From NCBI GenBank assembly GCA_021846725.1, contig JAJZWK010000012.1:1-22933 (forward strand): a stretch of DNA of 22,933 bases, read 5' to 3'. How positions within the stretch are numbered: position 1 is the stretch's first letter; each line of letters opens with the position of its first letter. The translations under genes were made by a program, and so were the position numbers. The stretch is from Actinomycetes bacterium (GTDB taxonomy: Bacteria; Actinomycetota; Acidimicrobiia; Acidimicrobiales; JAMCPL01). Below the pieces are notes generated by a model. It saw nothing but the letters and a program-made list of their open reading frames with translations. It had not been told where the DNA came from and made no database searches. Shown one piece after another: positions 7,403 to 14,438 of this stretch.

Positions 7403-8917
7403 TCATACCATCTCGTAATGTGATAATTTAGGTGCAGCCATCTCTTCACGAAAATGATCAAATGTCCATGGCCAAGCAACAGGTATTCCTCTGTCGTCCA
7501 GATACCAACTACGACAACCGGTAACCCATACCGTCTTTTTAGCAGCTTCTATCCTGTCCTCGTCAAACCTCTCAAGCGCCTCATGGGTAGCACTTATCTC
7601 CCTACACTGGCCACTCAGCACTTGATCTATCAGTTGCATTATGTAATCAAACTGCAATTCAGCCACCTCTATCAAGGAGAAGTTGCCGACCGGACCATTC
7701 GGACCGTTCAACATGAACAAATTCGGAAATTCAGGAATGGATATGGACAAGTATGCAGAGGGTCTGTCATGCCAGACATCGGCAAGAGATGTACCACCCC
7801 GACCAAACACAGCCATAGGACGCATAAAAGCATCTACATGAAATCCAGTAGCGTATACAATAATATCAAGTTCGTGCAATACACCATCTACTGTACGAAT
7901 ACCATTCTTCTCGATACGATCTATCTTGGAAGTAATCAAATTGACACCTGGACGCTGGATCGCCTCATAAAAGTTGGGAGATATGACCAGCCTCTTGCAC
8001 GCAGCACGGTAATTTGGACGGAGTGCCTCACGTAGTACTGGATCCTTCACATTTTCTTCAAGATTTTGTACGCATAACTTCTCCATCAGCTTGACCATCT
8101 CTGAATCTGCATCTACAACAGCATTTGCAAAATTATCGGAGAACCACCTGGACAATGAATCGTGAAGGCCACGTAATTCATCAATATTCTCTCTATAACG
8201 CTTTTTATCGTTCTCGTCGATAGGAGGATTCTCTACCTTAAGAACCCACTGCGCAGTCCTCTGGAACACGTTCAATTCTTTCACGTTACCTCCAAGTGCG
8301 GACACAATCTGTACCGCCGTCGAACCAGTTCCAATTATACCTATGCACTTATCGGCAAGGGGTACGTCGTTGTCCCACCGTGCACTATGGAATGATACCC
8401 CCTCAAAGTCATCCATACCCTTTATATCCGGATATGATGGATGATGAAGGACTCCTGTAGCAGCAATCACGAAATCTCCGGCATCCTTTATACCCCCTTC
8501 CGTCTGCAGGTGCCAGCGACCTTCTTCATACTCCAATCTGGTCACCTCTGCATTGAACTGAATGTACTTCATGACATCAAAGCGAGTAGCTACATCTTTT
8601 AGATAAGCCTCTATCTCGTTGCCGGGTGAAAAGAAATGAGACCACTCAGGGTTTGGAGCAAATGAATAGCTGTAGAGTTGGGAGGGCACATCACATGCCA
8701 CACCTGGATAGGTATTCTCCCTCCAGGTACCTCCCAATTCACTGGCTTTCTCATATACACGCATATTGGTATAGCCAGCCTCCTGAAGTTTGATAGCGGC
8801 CAATATACCAGCCATACCTGCACCTATGATCAAGAACCGTGGCCCAGCAGTGTGCTCGCTACTCTCAGGTGTATTGCCTTGCTGTGTACTTATTTCGTTG
8901 GTTGATTGGTTGTTCAT
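7403..8917 (-). CDS. Flavin monooxygenase, Baeyer-Villiger type
   Basis: FAD- and NADPH-dependent monooxygenase; the family turns ketones into esters or lactones, or oxidises heteroatoms. In the 504 aa the FAD Rossmann motif GAGMAG is at 32-37. GGTWRENTYPGVACDVPS follows at about 62-79. The type I Baeyer-Villiger fingerprint FxGxxxHxxxW is complete at 171-181 (F171, G173, H177, W181, then D182). The NADPH motif GTGSTA is at 196-201 and the ATG motif at 356-358. The first 25 residues are polar and precede the FAD domain. The ATG at 8917 has AGGG five bases upstream. The gene stands alone with its own sigma70-like promoter overlapped by an operator, so it is probably induced by a compound. The substrate cannot be told from the sequence. 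Confidence 0.92.
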   Translation of the reverse strand: MNNQSTNEISTQQGNTPESSEHTAGPRFLIIGAGMAGILAAIKLQEAGYTNMRVYEKASELGGTWRENTYPGVACDVPSQLYSYSFAPNPEWSHFFSPGNEIEAYLKDVATRFDVMKYIQFNAEVTRLEYEEGRWHLQTEGGIKDAGDFVIAATGVLHHPSYPDIKGMDDFEGVSFHSARWDNDVPLADKCIGIIGTGSTAVQIVSALGGNVKELNVFQRTAQWVLKVENPPIDENDKKRYRENIDELRGLHDSLSRWFSDNFANAVVDADSEMVKLMEKLCVQNLEENVKDPVLREALRPNYRAACKRLVISPNFYEAIQRPGVNLITSKIDRIEKNGIRTVDGVLHELDIIVYATGFHVDAFMRPMAVFGRGGTSLADVWHDRPSAYLSISIPEFPNLFMLNGPNGPVGNFSLIEVAELQFDYIMQLIDQVLSGQCREISATHEALERFDEDRIEAAKKTVWVTGCRSWYLDDRGIPVAWPWTFDHFREEMAAPKLSHYEMV

Positions 8918-8964
8918 GTTCCCTACCTATATCTCCGATGAGGCCTACCTATCAGACCCCTATA

Positions 8965-8999
8965 TCCTTATTGTATAGCCAGTCAATAAGGAATGTCAA
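8965..8999 (-). promoter_or_regulatory. Promoter of the monooxygenase gene with overlapping operator
   Basis: On the minus strand TTGACA (8994-8999) is followed, 18 bases on, by TACAAT (8970-8975), a near-consensus vegetative promoter. TCCTTATTG (8965-8973) and CAATAAGGA (8984-8992) form a perfect 9+9 bp inverted repeat with a 10-bp spacer, covering the -10 and the spacer. Size and symmetry suit a dimeric repressor such as a TetR-family protein; none is encoded next to it. A further repeat, CCTACCTAT, lies at 8922-8930 and 8944-8952 in the presumed leader. Confidence 0.7.
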
Positions 9000-9025
9000 G
9001 TCGCACGCTAAAATTTTTCGATAAA

Positions 9026-9100
9026 AGGATATGGCATAATACGAGTTCATTACATACTTTTACAGGGGGAATCTTATAAATTGATGGCATGACATATCCT
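9026..9100. repeat. Short inverted-repeat element or terminator
   Basis: AGGATATGGCAT (9026-9037) and ATGACATATCCT (9089-9100) are inverted copies matching at 11 of 12 positions around a 51-base loop. On the minus strand the stem is followed by TTTTAT, so it could end transcripts coming from atpB. Its arms resemble those at 1536-1602, which would instead suggest a small dispersed element. Confidence 0.35.
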
Positions 9101-9120
9101 GCATGATCGGATACAGGGAA

Positions 9121-9311
9121 GGATTGGGTAAGCGGCAGGCTGCGCTCAATAACAGCAGATAGCTTAAGGGTCATTCGGCACAGGGTATTTTCAGTAGGGC
9201 TTCTAGCATGGCCAGGCAGGGACGGCCATGGGAGCGTATCACAAGATGATAGTTGAAGGAGGTATTCGACAGGGCGAGGCGGGATTGGGTAAGCGGCAGG
9301 CTGCGCTCAAT
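9121..9311. repeat. 30-bp direct repeat at the end of atpB
   Basis: An identical 30-bp sequence, beginning GGATTGGGTAAGCGG and ending TGCGCTCAAT, lies at 9121-9150 and 9282-9311. The second copy covers the atpB stop codon (9307-9309). Weaker similarity continues past the repeat on the minus strand (both copies are soon followed by CCCTGT). Between them is a hairpin, CATGGCC (9207-9213) with GGCCATG (9224-9230), without a T-run. The whole 8918-9306 gap lacks a gene; atpE, expected here, is absent. Confidence 0.85.
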
Positions 9312-10026
9312 GAGAGTTGGCCATACCCATCTCAAAGTATAGAATGGTAAGCAGGGCAAAGATGAACGCCTGTATGGCACCTATACCCATATCAAACAAC
9401 TTCCATACGGTAGCTACAGGAGTGGATACGTAAATCCATGGTAATGCTGCAATCAGGGCCAGCATCAGACCACCTGCAAACATATTGCCAAACAACCTAA
9501 GAGCTAGCGTAAACGGCTTGGCAACCTCCTCAATAACATTGACAGGAAACAAGAACACATAAGGCTTGAAGTAATGACCTATATACCCCCCTATGCCCCT
9601 CTCCCTAATCGATGCAATATGCACAAGGATGATAACCAAAAAGGCATATCCCATCGTAGTATTTACATCTGCAGTGGGAGCAGGGAAAAGTGCCGGATGA
9701 GTAATATTGGGAAGCAACTCTACCCAGTTGGAGATCAGGATAATAAAAAACAGACAAATAGCTAGCGGTACTATACGTGCTCCCCTCGGCCCTATCGTAG
9801 ATTCCACCTGCTTGGAAACGGCTTCTATAATTATTTCCCAAATTGTCTGCAGCCTGCCAGGCACGCCACTGGTGGCCTTCATTCTGACCGCTATGCCGAG
9901 TATAAGCACTACAGCTATGGCTATGGCAGATGCCCACAGCGTATCCACATTCAAGGTCAGGCCAGCAAATTTTCTTTGTACGTATTGACCTACATGAATC
10001 GTTACAGCCAGTGTTACTGGATTCAA
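9307..10026 (-). CDS. atpB: ATP synthase F0 subunit a
   Basis: Membrane subunit of the F0 motor that forms the proton half-channels beside the c-ring. The 239 aa have the expected hydrophobic segments. They include PFTLALRLFGNMFAGG with the essential arginine Arg177 (equivalent to E. coli Arg210), and the last helix GIGAIQAFIFALLTILYFEM with Gln219. NWVELLP near 100-106 is also typical. The start is a TTG at 10026, fixed by GGAGG at 10033-10037 and by a TTGA overlap with the atpI stop. The C-terminus ends normally with MANSH. It is the last gene of the operon here: the usual atpE, atpF, atpH, atpA, atpG, atpD and atpC do not follow. The gene itself looks intact. Confidence 0.95.
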   Translation of the reverse strand: MNPVTLAVTIHVGQYVQRKFAGLTLNVDTLWASAIAIAVVLILGIAVRMKATSGVPGRLQTIWEIIIEAVSKQVESTIGPRGARIVPLAICLFFIILISNWVELLPNITHPALFPAPTADVNTTMGYAFLVIILVHIASIRERGIGGYIGHYFKPYVFLFPVNVIEEVAKPFTLALRLFGNMFAGGLMLALIAALPWIYVSTPVATVWKLFDMGIGAIQAFIFALLTILYFEMGMANSH

Positions 10027-10439
10027 TTTGTACCTCCGTTAGATCGTAGTTCAGCAAATAATACCGAAGCCAGACTTGCAAGTAGCATTACCTGAAATAC
10101 TGCAAGACCTACAAGCATACCCACACCAAGTTCAGGAACGGCAATCAAGAGCCCTATTCCTATCACACTCAATACACCCATCCGAAGTAAAGTATTAAAG
10201 TGCATTGCCTTACGTCCGGGCTCCATACTCTCAGCAGCTCGACCAGCAGACTTTACCACCATTCTGAAGTTGATCATAGCAGCCATAATACCAAGACACC
10301 CACCTACACCAGCCAAGAACATGCCCATTACACCAAGGACGATCAGAGCTACTATACCCACAATTAAGGCTGCAAGTGCAGTCCTCCTAGCTATACGTGC
10401 TACATCGGCCAAGGCCAAACTAGATAATACGTCCATCAT
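10023..10439 (-). CDS. atpI: ATP synthase protein I (AtpI-like)
   Basis: Small membrane protein of the AtpI family, thought to help c-ring assembly or insertion. The 138 aa hold four hydrophobic segments (about 20-42, 44-60, 86-102, 107-127), with the basic loop GRAAESMEPGRKAMHFNTL between the second and third, as in actinobacterial AtpI proteins. It begins ATGATG at 10439, overlapping the previous stop by four bases (ATGA), and its own stop overlaps the atpB start, so the three genes are probably translationally coupled. The identity rests on position directly before atpB and on the membrane profile rather than on strong sequence motifs. Confidence 0.75.
   Translation of the reverse strand: MMDVLSSLALADVARIARRTALAALIVGIVALIVLGVMGMFLAGVGGCLGIMAAMINFRMVVKSAGRAAESMEPGRKAMHFNTLLRMGVLSVIGIGLLIAVPELGVGMLVGLAVFQVMLLASLASVLFAELRSNGGTN
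10033..10037 (-). promoter_or_regulatory. Ribosome binding site of atpB
   Basis: GGAGG lies six bases upstream of the TTG start codon of atpB, inside the end of atpI. It decides this non-ATG start, and it contrasts with the leaderless starts elsewhere in the window. Confidence 0.75.
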
Positions 10440-10924
10440 AAGTACTTCTTCACCTCGCTGAATATTACCCCACCGGCAACCACAATGCCCAATCCTAGAC
10501 CTGAAAATGTAAAATATGGATCGGTGTGAAAATGATTGTCCAGTACAATACCCAGCATCAAACCACCCCCGACAGAGATACCACTGGCTGCCCCCATTGT
10601 AAGCAGGTCTCCCAGCCCCGGTGATATCTTTTCACCGTTGCTGGAATCACTGCCAGCGTATCTGCTCTGGGCATTACCATCGTTAGCATCATTACCATCG
10701 TATACATTGCCATCATGAACATCATCATCAGCTTTATATCCATTACCAATATTATCGATATTGTTGTTACCGTCCTCATCCGCTCCATTCCCTCCATCAC
10801 CCCTATTCACTCCATCCCCTCCATCCGCTCCATCCCCTCCATTGAAAATACCATTACCGTCATCGTTAGGAATACTATTGTTATTCCCATCCTCATTCTC
10901 ATTCTGTTTGACACTGCCATTCAT
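10436..10924 (-). CDS. AtpZ-like protein with a long acidic Asp/Asn/Gly tail
   Basis: The C-terminal 65 residues (about 98-162) match the AtpZ/gene 1 family found before atp operons. GLGDLLTMGAASGISVGGG and LMLGIVLDNHFHTDPYF form a first membrane helix and loop, then FSGLGLGIVVAGGVIF makes the second. Such proteins are small F0 accessory factors, with proposed roles in ion or magnesium handling or c-ring assembly. The first 97 residues are odd: they are almost all Asp, Asn, Gly and Glu, encoded by imperfect GGNGATGGN-like repeats, strongly acidic and surely disordered. Typical family members lack this. The ATG at 10924 shares one base with the wecA stop (TAATG). A later start inside the tail is possible, but the first Met in frame after the tail (LLTM) lies inside the domain. 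Confidence 0.7.
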   Translation of the reverse strand: MNGSVKQNENEDGNNNSIPNDDGNGIFNGGDGADGGDGVNRGDGGNGADEDGNNNIDNIGNGYKADDDVHDGNVYDGNDANDGNAQSRYAGSDSSNGEKISPGLGDLLTMGAASGISVGGGLMLGIVLDNHFHTDPYFTFSGLGLGIVVAGGVIFSEVKKYL

Positions 10925-11343
10925 TATTTGCCCAATATCCGTGATATCCTCCCGTCCCTGGAGGAGGATTCTTTCCTGTTCGCCAAAGTGCTAGGAACAG
11001 AAGCAGAAGTAACGGGAGTAGGAGCGTCGGGAGTGGGAATAGAGTTGCTAGGAGCAGGAATGGAGGTGTCGAGAGCAGGAACGGAAGTGGTGGGAGCAGA
11101 GTTATCGGAAGTGGAAGCGGAGTTACCAGAAGCAGGAATATCGGGGATAGGAATAGAGATTCCTGAAACAGGAGTGGGAATACCTGAAGCAGTAGTGTCA
11201 GCAATAGTTGCGGAATTGGAGAGAGCAGTACCAGGAGCGGAGTTATCGGGAGTAGGAATGGAGTTGCTAGGAGTAGGAATGGAGGTGTCGGACACTGAGG
11301 CATTGGAGGCACCCTGGCTATCTTGATCACCCCCTGTGTACTT
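10634..11343. repeat. Low-complexity DNA block across the wecA/atpZ junction
   Basis: The end of wecA (10927-11343) and the start of the next gene (10634-10924) are both built of imperfect short repeats, giving about 710 bases of low-complexity sequence. On the + strand the left part is pyrimidine-rich (TCCCCTCCATCC) and the right part purine-rich (GGAGTAGGAATGGAG), switching near 10930. A 30-bp near-identical pair lies at 11042-11071 and 11261-11290 (219 bp apart, in frame). Both reading frames stay open throughout. Confidence 0.8.
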
Positions 11344-12426
11344 AAGCCCAGGACGAAAGAGGGTATACAACAACAGACCAAACCCAGCCGCCACAAGTGG
11401 TATAAAAGAGCTCCCTGACTTGGTAAAGAGCGGAAACAGCACAACAGCCGATAGTAACGCAGTCCACAGCCACAGTATGATCACACTACGACGATGACCA
11501 TGACCAAGCCGTAAAAGCCTATGGTGGAGGTGGTCCTTGTCGGGGGTATGGAAGCTCTGTCCTCGCGCAGTCCGGCGAATAAACGCAAAGGACATATCCG
11601 CTATAGGAACTCCAAGTATGAACAGGGGTAGAAACAACGGAGCAAAGAAGAAATAAGTGGTTCCCGATACCTCCGGAGCACGTCCTCCTATCACAATAGT
11701 GGAGGCAGCCATAAGTAGCCCTAGGAGCAAAGAACCGGAATCTCCCATAAACATCCTTGCAGGATTAAAATTGTGTGGAAGAAATCCTATGCACGCCCCA
11801 AAAGTAACTACTGCAATCAATGGCCCTATATTGGACGATGGAAGTATCCCGAGGGATTCAAGCCGAAGACCATAGATGGCAAGAGCTCCAGAAGCTATAG
11901 CTACTATTCCTGCAGCCAAACCGTCCAGACCGTCGACTAGGTTTATAGCGTTGGTCATTCCAACCACCCAGAGAGACACAAGCAACGGAATCATTGCCGG
12001 AGAAAGAACGACAAACCCAGCAAAAGGTATCTTGAACTGGTACATAGTAACACCCAGGAAATATAATGCTGTAGCAGCTAGAACCTCTCCTGCCACTTTA
12101 GCCGGGGCAGATACCTCACGAATGTCGTCTACAAATCCTACCGCAAAGATTACCAGCACACCGATAATAACGCCATACGACTCTGATGATCCACTAAACA
12201 CGGTATGGATACCCGTAAGCAACGAGGCCACACCAATAGCAACTAAAACCGCTACTGTCATGGATATACCCCCACCATAGGGAGTCAACTTTTCATGAAT
12301 GCTACGACTGTCTGGAATAGCTACGAATTTAAGACGTAGTGCAATTTTACGAACTGGAAATGAGATAAGAAACGTTACAAGTGCAGCTACTCCTGCAACA
12401 ATGCCATAATCGCCCAACGAGGGCAT
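10924..12426 (-). CDS. wecA: Undecaprenyl-phosphate GlcNAc-1-phosphate transferase with Pro/Ser/Thr tail
   Basis: Polytopic enzyme of the MraY/WecA family. It moves a sugar-1-phosphate (usually GlcNAc-1-P) from UDP-sugar to a polyprenyl phosphate, starting cell-wall polymer synthesis on the cytoplasmic face. Signatures are VDDIRE with the Asp pair at 100-101, NAINLVDGLDGLAAG at 159-173, FMGDSGSLLLG at 226-236 and DKDHLHHRLL at 297-305. About ten membrane helices end near residue 356. The last 139 residues (362-500) are a Ser/Pro/Thr/Asn-rich tail with a repeated TSIPxPSNSIPTPD at 381-394 and 454-467; family members normally stop near the end of the membrane part. A wecA-atpI-atpB order is also known in mycobacteria. 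It starts two bases after the glyA stop, so it is cotranscribed. Confidence 0.92.
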   Translation of the reverse strand: MPSLGDYGIVAGVAALVTFLISFPVRKIALRLKFVAIPDSRSIHEKLTPYGGGISMTVAVLVAIGVASLLTGIHTVFSGSSESYGVIIGVLVIFAVGFVDDIREVSAPAKVAGEVLAATALYFLGVTMYQFKIPFAGFVVLSPAMIPLLVSLWVVGMTNAINLVDGLDGLAAGIVAIASGALAIYGLRLESLGILPSSNIGPLIAVVTFGACIGFLPHNFNPARMFMGDSGSLLLGLLMAASTIVIGGRAPEVSGTTYFFFAPLFLPLFILGVPIADMSFAFIRRTARGQSFHTPDKDHLHHRLLRLGHGHRRSVIILWLWTALLSAVVLFPLFTKSGSSFIPLVAAGFGLLLYTLFRPGLKYTGGDQDSQGASNASVSDTSIPTPSNSIPTPDNSAPGTALSNSATIADTTASGIPTPVSGISIPIPDIPASGNSASTSDNSAPTTSVPALDTSIPAPSNSIPTPDAPTPVTSASVPSTLANRKESSSRDGRISRILGK

Positions 12427-12428
12427 TG

Positions 12429-14156
12429 TCAGCCCACCGTTTTGGGTACAAAAGGATACGGTGGGAACGAATTACACAACTCCCTGACATTATCACGCAC
12501 TTTGGCTACCTCTTCTCCATCATGCCTGCCTTTAAGCGCCCTCTTTATAAACTGTGCTATCTGTTGCATTTCGTCTATGCCCATACCTGCCGTTGTCTCC
12601 GCTGGCGTACCCAGACGCAATCCAGATGTAACAAATGGCGGTCTCGGATCACCGGGAATCTGATTACGGTTCAAGGTGATTCCGGCACTATCCAATACGT
12701 CTTGAGCTTCTTTACCGGTAAGTTCTGAATCAAATGTCCTGAGGTCCACCAGCACCTGATGATTGTCCGTGCCACCGGATACAAGTCTGAACCCTTCGGC
12801 ATCCATAGCACTAGCCAGTGCCTTGGCGTTAGCAACTACCCTGTGAGCGTAATCGCGAAAAGCGGGAAGAGACGCTTCTTTGAAAGCTACCGCCTTCGCA
12901 GCAATGGTATGTTCGAGCGGGCCACCCTGTAGTCCAGGGAAAATAGCCTTGTCTATAGCACTGGCATACTGAGATTTACACAGTATCGCCCCTCCCCTAG
13001 GCCCACGCAAGGTCTTATGGGTAGTAAGCGTTACTACATCAGCAAAAGGGACTGGATTGGGATGTGCCCCACCTGCTATGAGGCCAGCAGGATGGGCGAT
13101 GTCAAACATCAAATAAGCACCTACACTATCAGCAATCTCCCTAAAAGGCTGAGGCTCTATAAGACGAGTATAGGCTGTAGTACCAACTACAATAAGCCGT
13201 GGGTGCTCCTTTTGCGCCAACTCAGCCAATGCATCCAAATCAATTACCTCGCCAGCCTTACCTGGATCTTCCGAAGCAGGAGTTAGACCATAGGGAACGA
13301 ACTTCCATAGATGAGAGGTAATACTGGCCTTTGCACCATGGGTAAGGTGGCCACCCTGATCCAGCGACATAGCAAGAATGGTGTCTCCATGATCGAGCAG
13401 AGCTTCATAGGCAGCCAGATTGGCACTCGCACCGGAGTGGGGCTGTACGTTGGCATGTTCAGCGCCAAACAATGCCTTGAGCCTCTCTCTGGCCAAGTCC
13501 TCCACCTCATCTATAAAGTAGTTTCCTCCGTAATAACGTTTGTGAGGATACCCCTCTGCATACTTATTAGTGAGAACCGAGCCACTGGCAGCAAGTACCG
13601 CAGGCGAGGTAAAATTCTCTGAAGCAATCAATTGAATAGTAGAAGACTGCCTGTTGGCTTCTTGCCATAGCAATGCCTCGAGCTCAGTATCACTGGGAAC
13701 CCAGCCAGCAACCGGCCACAATTCCTGCAATTTCTCCAATTCCTCTACCCGTCTGTGATGACGCTCTCCCAGTGGCCTTGCATTCAAAAAGGCATCTACC
13801 GCCTCCAGTGCCACCTCAGAACCTATAATCCTGCCTCCAAAACAAATTACATTTGATTCATTGTGTTGGCGCGCAAGACGAGCTGTAGTTACATCGTGTG
13901 CCACTGCGGCGCGCACTCCAGGAATCTTATTTGCAGCCATAGCTATGCCCATCCCAGTACCACACACGCACAATCCAAGATCGGCCTCTCCCCTGGCAAC
14001 TGCCCTGCCTACCGCTGCACCATATACTGGATAATCTACACTCGCACCGGTATATGTACCGAGATCGTCCACCTGGTAGCCAGTGTCCAGCAAGTGCTTT
14101 ATGAGTAAGTTCTTCAGTTCTAATCCAGCGTGGTCACATCCTGCAGCAATCTTCAC
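12429..14156 (-). CDS. glyA: Fused ribose-5-phosphate isomerase B and serine hydroxymethyltransferase
   Basis: One open frame of 575 aa carries two complete enzymes. Residues 1 to about 142 are RpiB: CDHAG at 7-11, the active-site cysteine in CVCGTGMG (Cys65) and HNESNVICFGGR from His98. This half interconverts ribose-5-P and ribulose-5-P. Residues about 155-575 are serine hydroxymethyltransferase (serine + tetrahydrofolate gives glycine + methylene-tetrahydrofolate): LIASENFTSPAVL, NKYAEGYPHKRYYGG, PHSGASANLAAY, the PLP lysine Lys381 in TTHKTLRGPRGG, and GLRLGTPAETT. The linker is short and helical-looking (VEELEKLQELW). No stop or frameshift lies between the domains. The start is GTG with a -10 six bases upstream. 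It heads the operon leading to atpB. In Bacillus subtilis rpiB and glyA also lie as separate genes before the atp operon, so the fusion fits an old neighbourhood. Confidence 0.93.
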   Translation of the reverse strand: MKIAAGCDHAGLELKNLLIKHLLDTGYQVDDLGTYTGASVDYPVYGAAVGRAVARGEADLGLCVCGTGMGIAMAANKIPGVRAAVAHDVTTARLARQHNESNVICFGGRIIGSEVALEAVDAFLNARPLGERHHRRVEELEKLQELWPVAGWVPSDTELEALLWQEANRQSSTIQLIASENFTSPAVLAASGSVLTNKYAEGYPHKRYYGGNYFIDEVEDLARERLKALFGAEHANVQPHSGASANLAAYEALLDHGDTILAMSLDQGGHLTHGAKASITSHLWKFVPYGLTPASEDPGKAGEVIDLDALAELAQKEHPRLIVVGTTAYTRLIEPQPFREIADSVGAYLMFDIAHPAGLIAGGAHPNPVPFADVVTLTTHKTLRGPRGGAILCKSQYASAIDKAIFPGLQGGPLEHTIAAKAVAFKEASLPAFRDYAHRVVANAKALASAMDAEGFRLVSGGTDNHQVLVDLRTFDSELTGKEAQDVLDSAGITLNRNQIPGDPRPPFVTSGLRLGTPAETTAGMGIDEMQQIAQFIKRALKGRHDGEEVAKVRDNVRELCNSFPPYPFVPKTVG

Positions 14157-14168
14157 GTAATCATATTA
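14154..14168 (-). promoter_or_regulatory. Leaderless-type -10 of the rpiB-glyA operon
   Basis: On the minus strand TAATAT (14163-14168) is followed by six bases and then the GTG start codon at 14156. No -35 is recognisable. Transcription would begin at or next to the start codon. Confidence 0.5.
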
Positions 14169-14199
14169 CCAGACACTGAGTAGGTTGCGCACCAATCGT

Positions 14200-14390
14200 G
14201 AGGTGAGGGGTGAGAAGTGAGAGATAGGAGGTGGGAGGTGGGAGGTGAGAGATAGGAGGTGGGAGATGGGAGGTGGGAGGTGGGAGGTGAGAGATAGGAG
14301 GTGGGAGATGGGAGGTGGGAGGTGGAAGGTGATGGGTAGGAGATAATAAGTAGACGACAAGAAGTAAGAACTGGGAAGTGGAAGATGATA
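14200..14390. repeat. Seven-base-period minisatellite rich in GGAGGTG
   Basis: Purine-rich array on the + strand of about 27 heptads, most ending in TG, TA or AG. GGAGGTG occurs exactly ten times between 14227 and 14324, interspersed with AGAGATA and GGAGATG. Two adjacent 42-bp blocks (14241-14282 and 14283-14324) are identical. Heptads degrade on both sides (GAGGTGA, GGGGTGA, GAAGTGA on the left; GAAGGTG, GAAGTGG, AAGATGA on the right). The period is not a multiple of three, and no coding use is likely. The G-runs could form quadruplex structure. It lies between the divergent operon and thiolase-like gene and fills most of the 14157-14475 gap. Confidence 0.9.
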
Positions 14391-14438
14391 CATGCCGGTG
14401 TACCGGGAGTAGATCACAGTAATAAGGTAATAGCAAAA

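Noticed and set aside
7454..8035. 193-codon open frame on the + strand
   Set aside because: Antisense to the flavin monooxygenase, with no recognisable motif and irregular composition.
8983..9380. Two small minus-strand frames in the gap after atpB, considered as atpE
   Set aside because: Neither has the Gly-rich helical hairpin or acidic residue of subunit c; both contain the peptide ERSLPLTQS because they read through the two copies of the 30-bp repeat.
10715..11326. 203-codon open frame on the + strand over the wecA/atpZ junction
   Set aside because: It lies antisense to two recognised genes, and its Ile/Pro and Gly/Val/Glu repeats only mirror the low-complexity DNA. A second long frame on the minus strand (10899-11444) has the same cause.
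14200..14390. CRISPR array
   Set aside because: Units are seven bases and contiguous, with no spacers of constant length and no cas gene nearby.
14161..14436. Minus-strand frames of 83-91 codons (Leu-Pro-Pro-Pro-Thr-Ser-His repeats)
   Set aside because: They are the translation of the heptad satellite; the period gives a seven-residue repeat in any frame, and no start signal supports expression.
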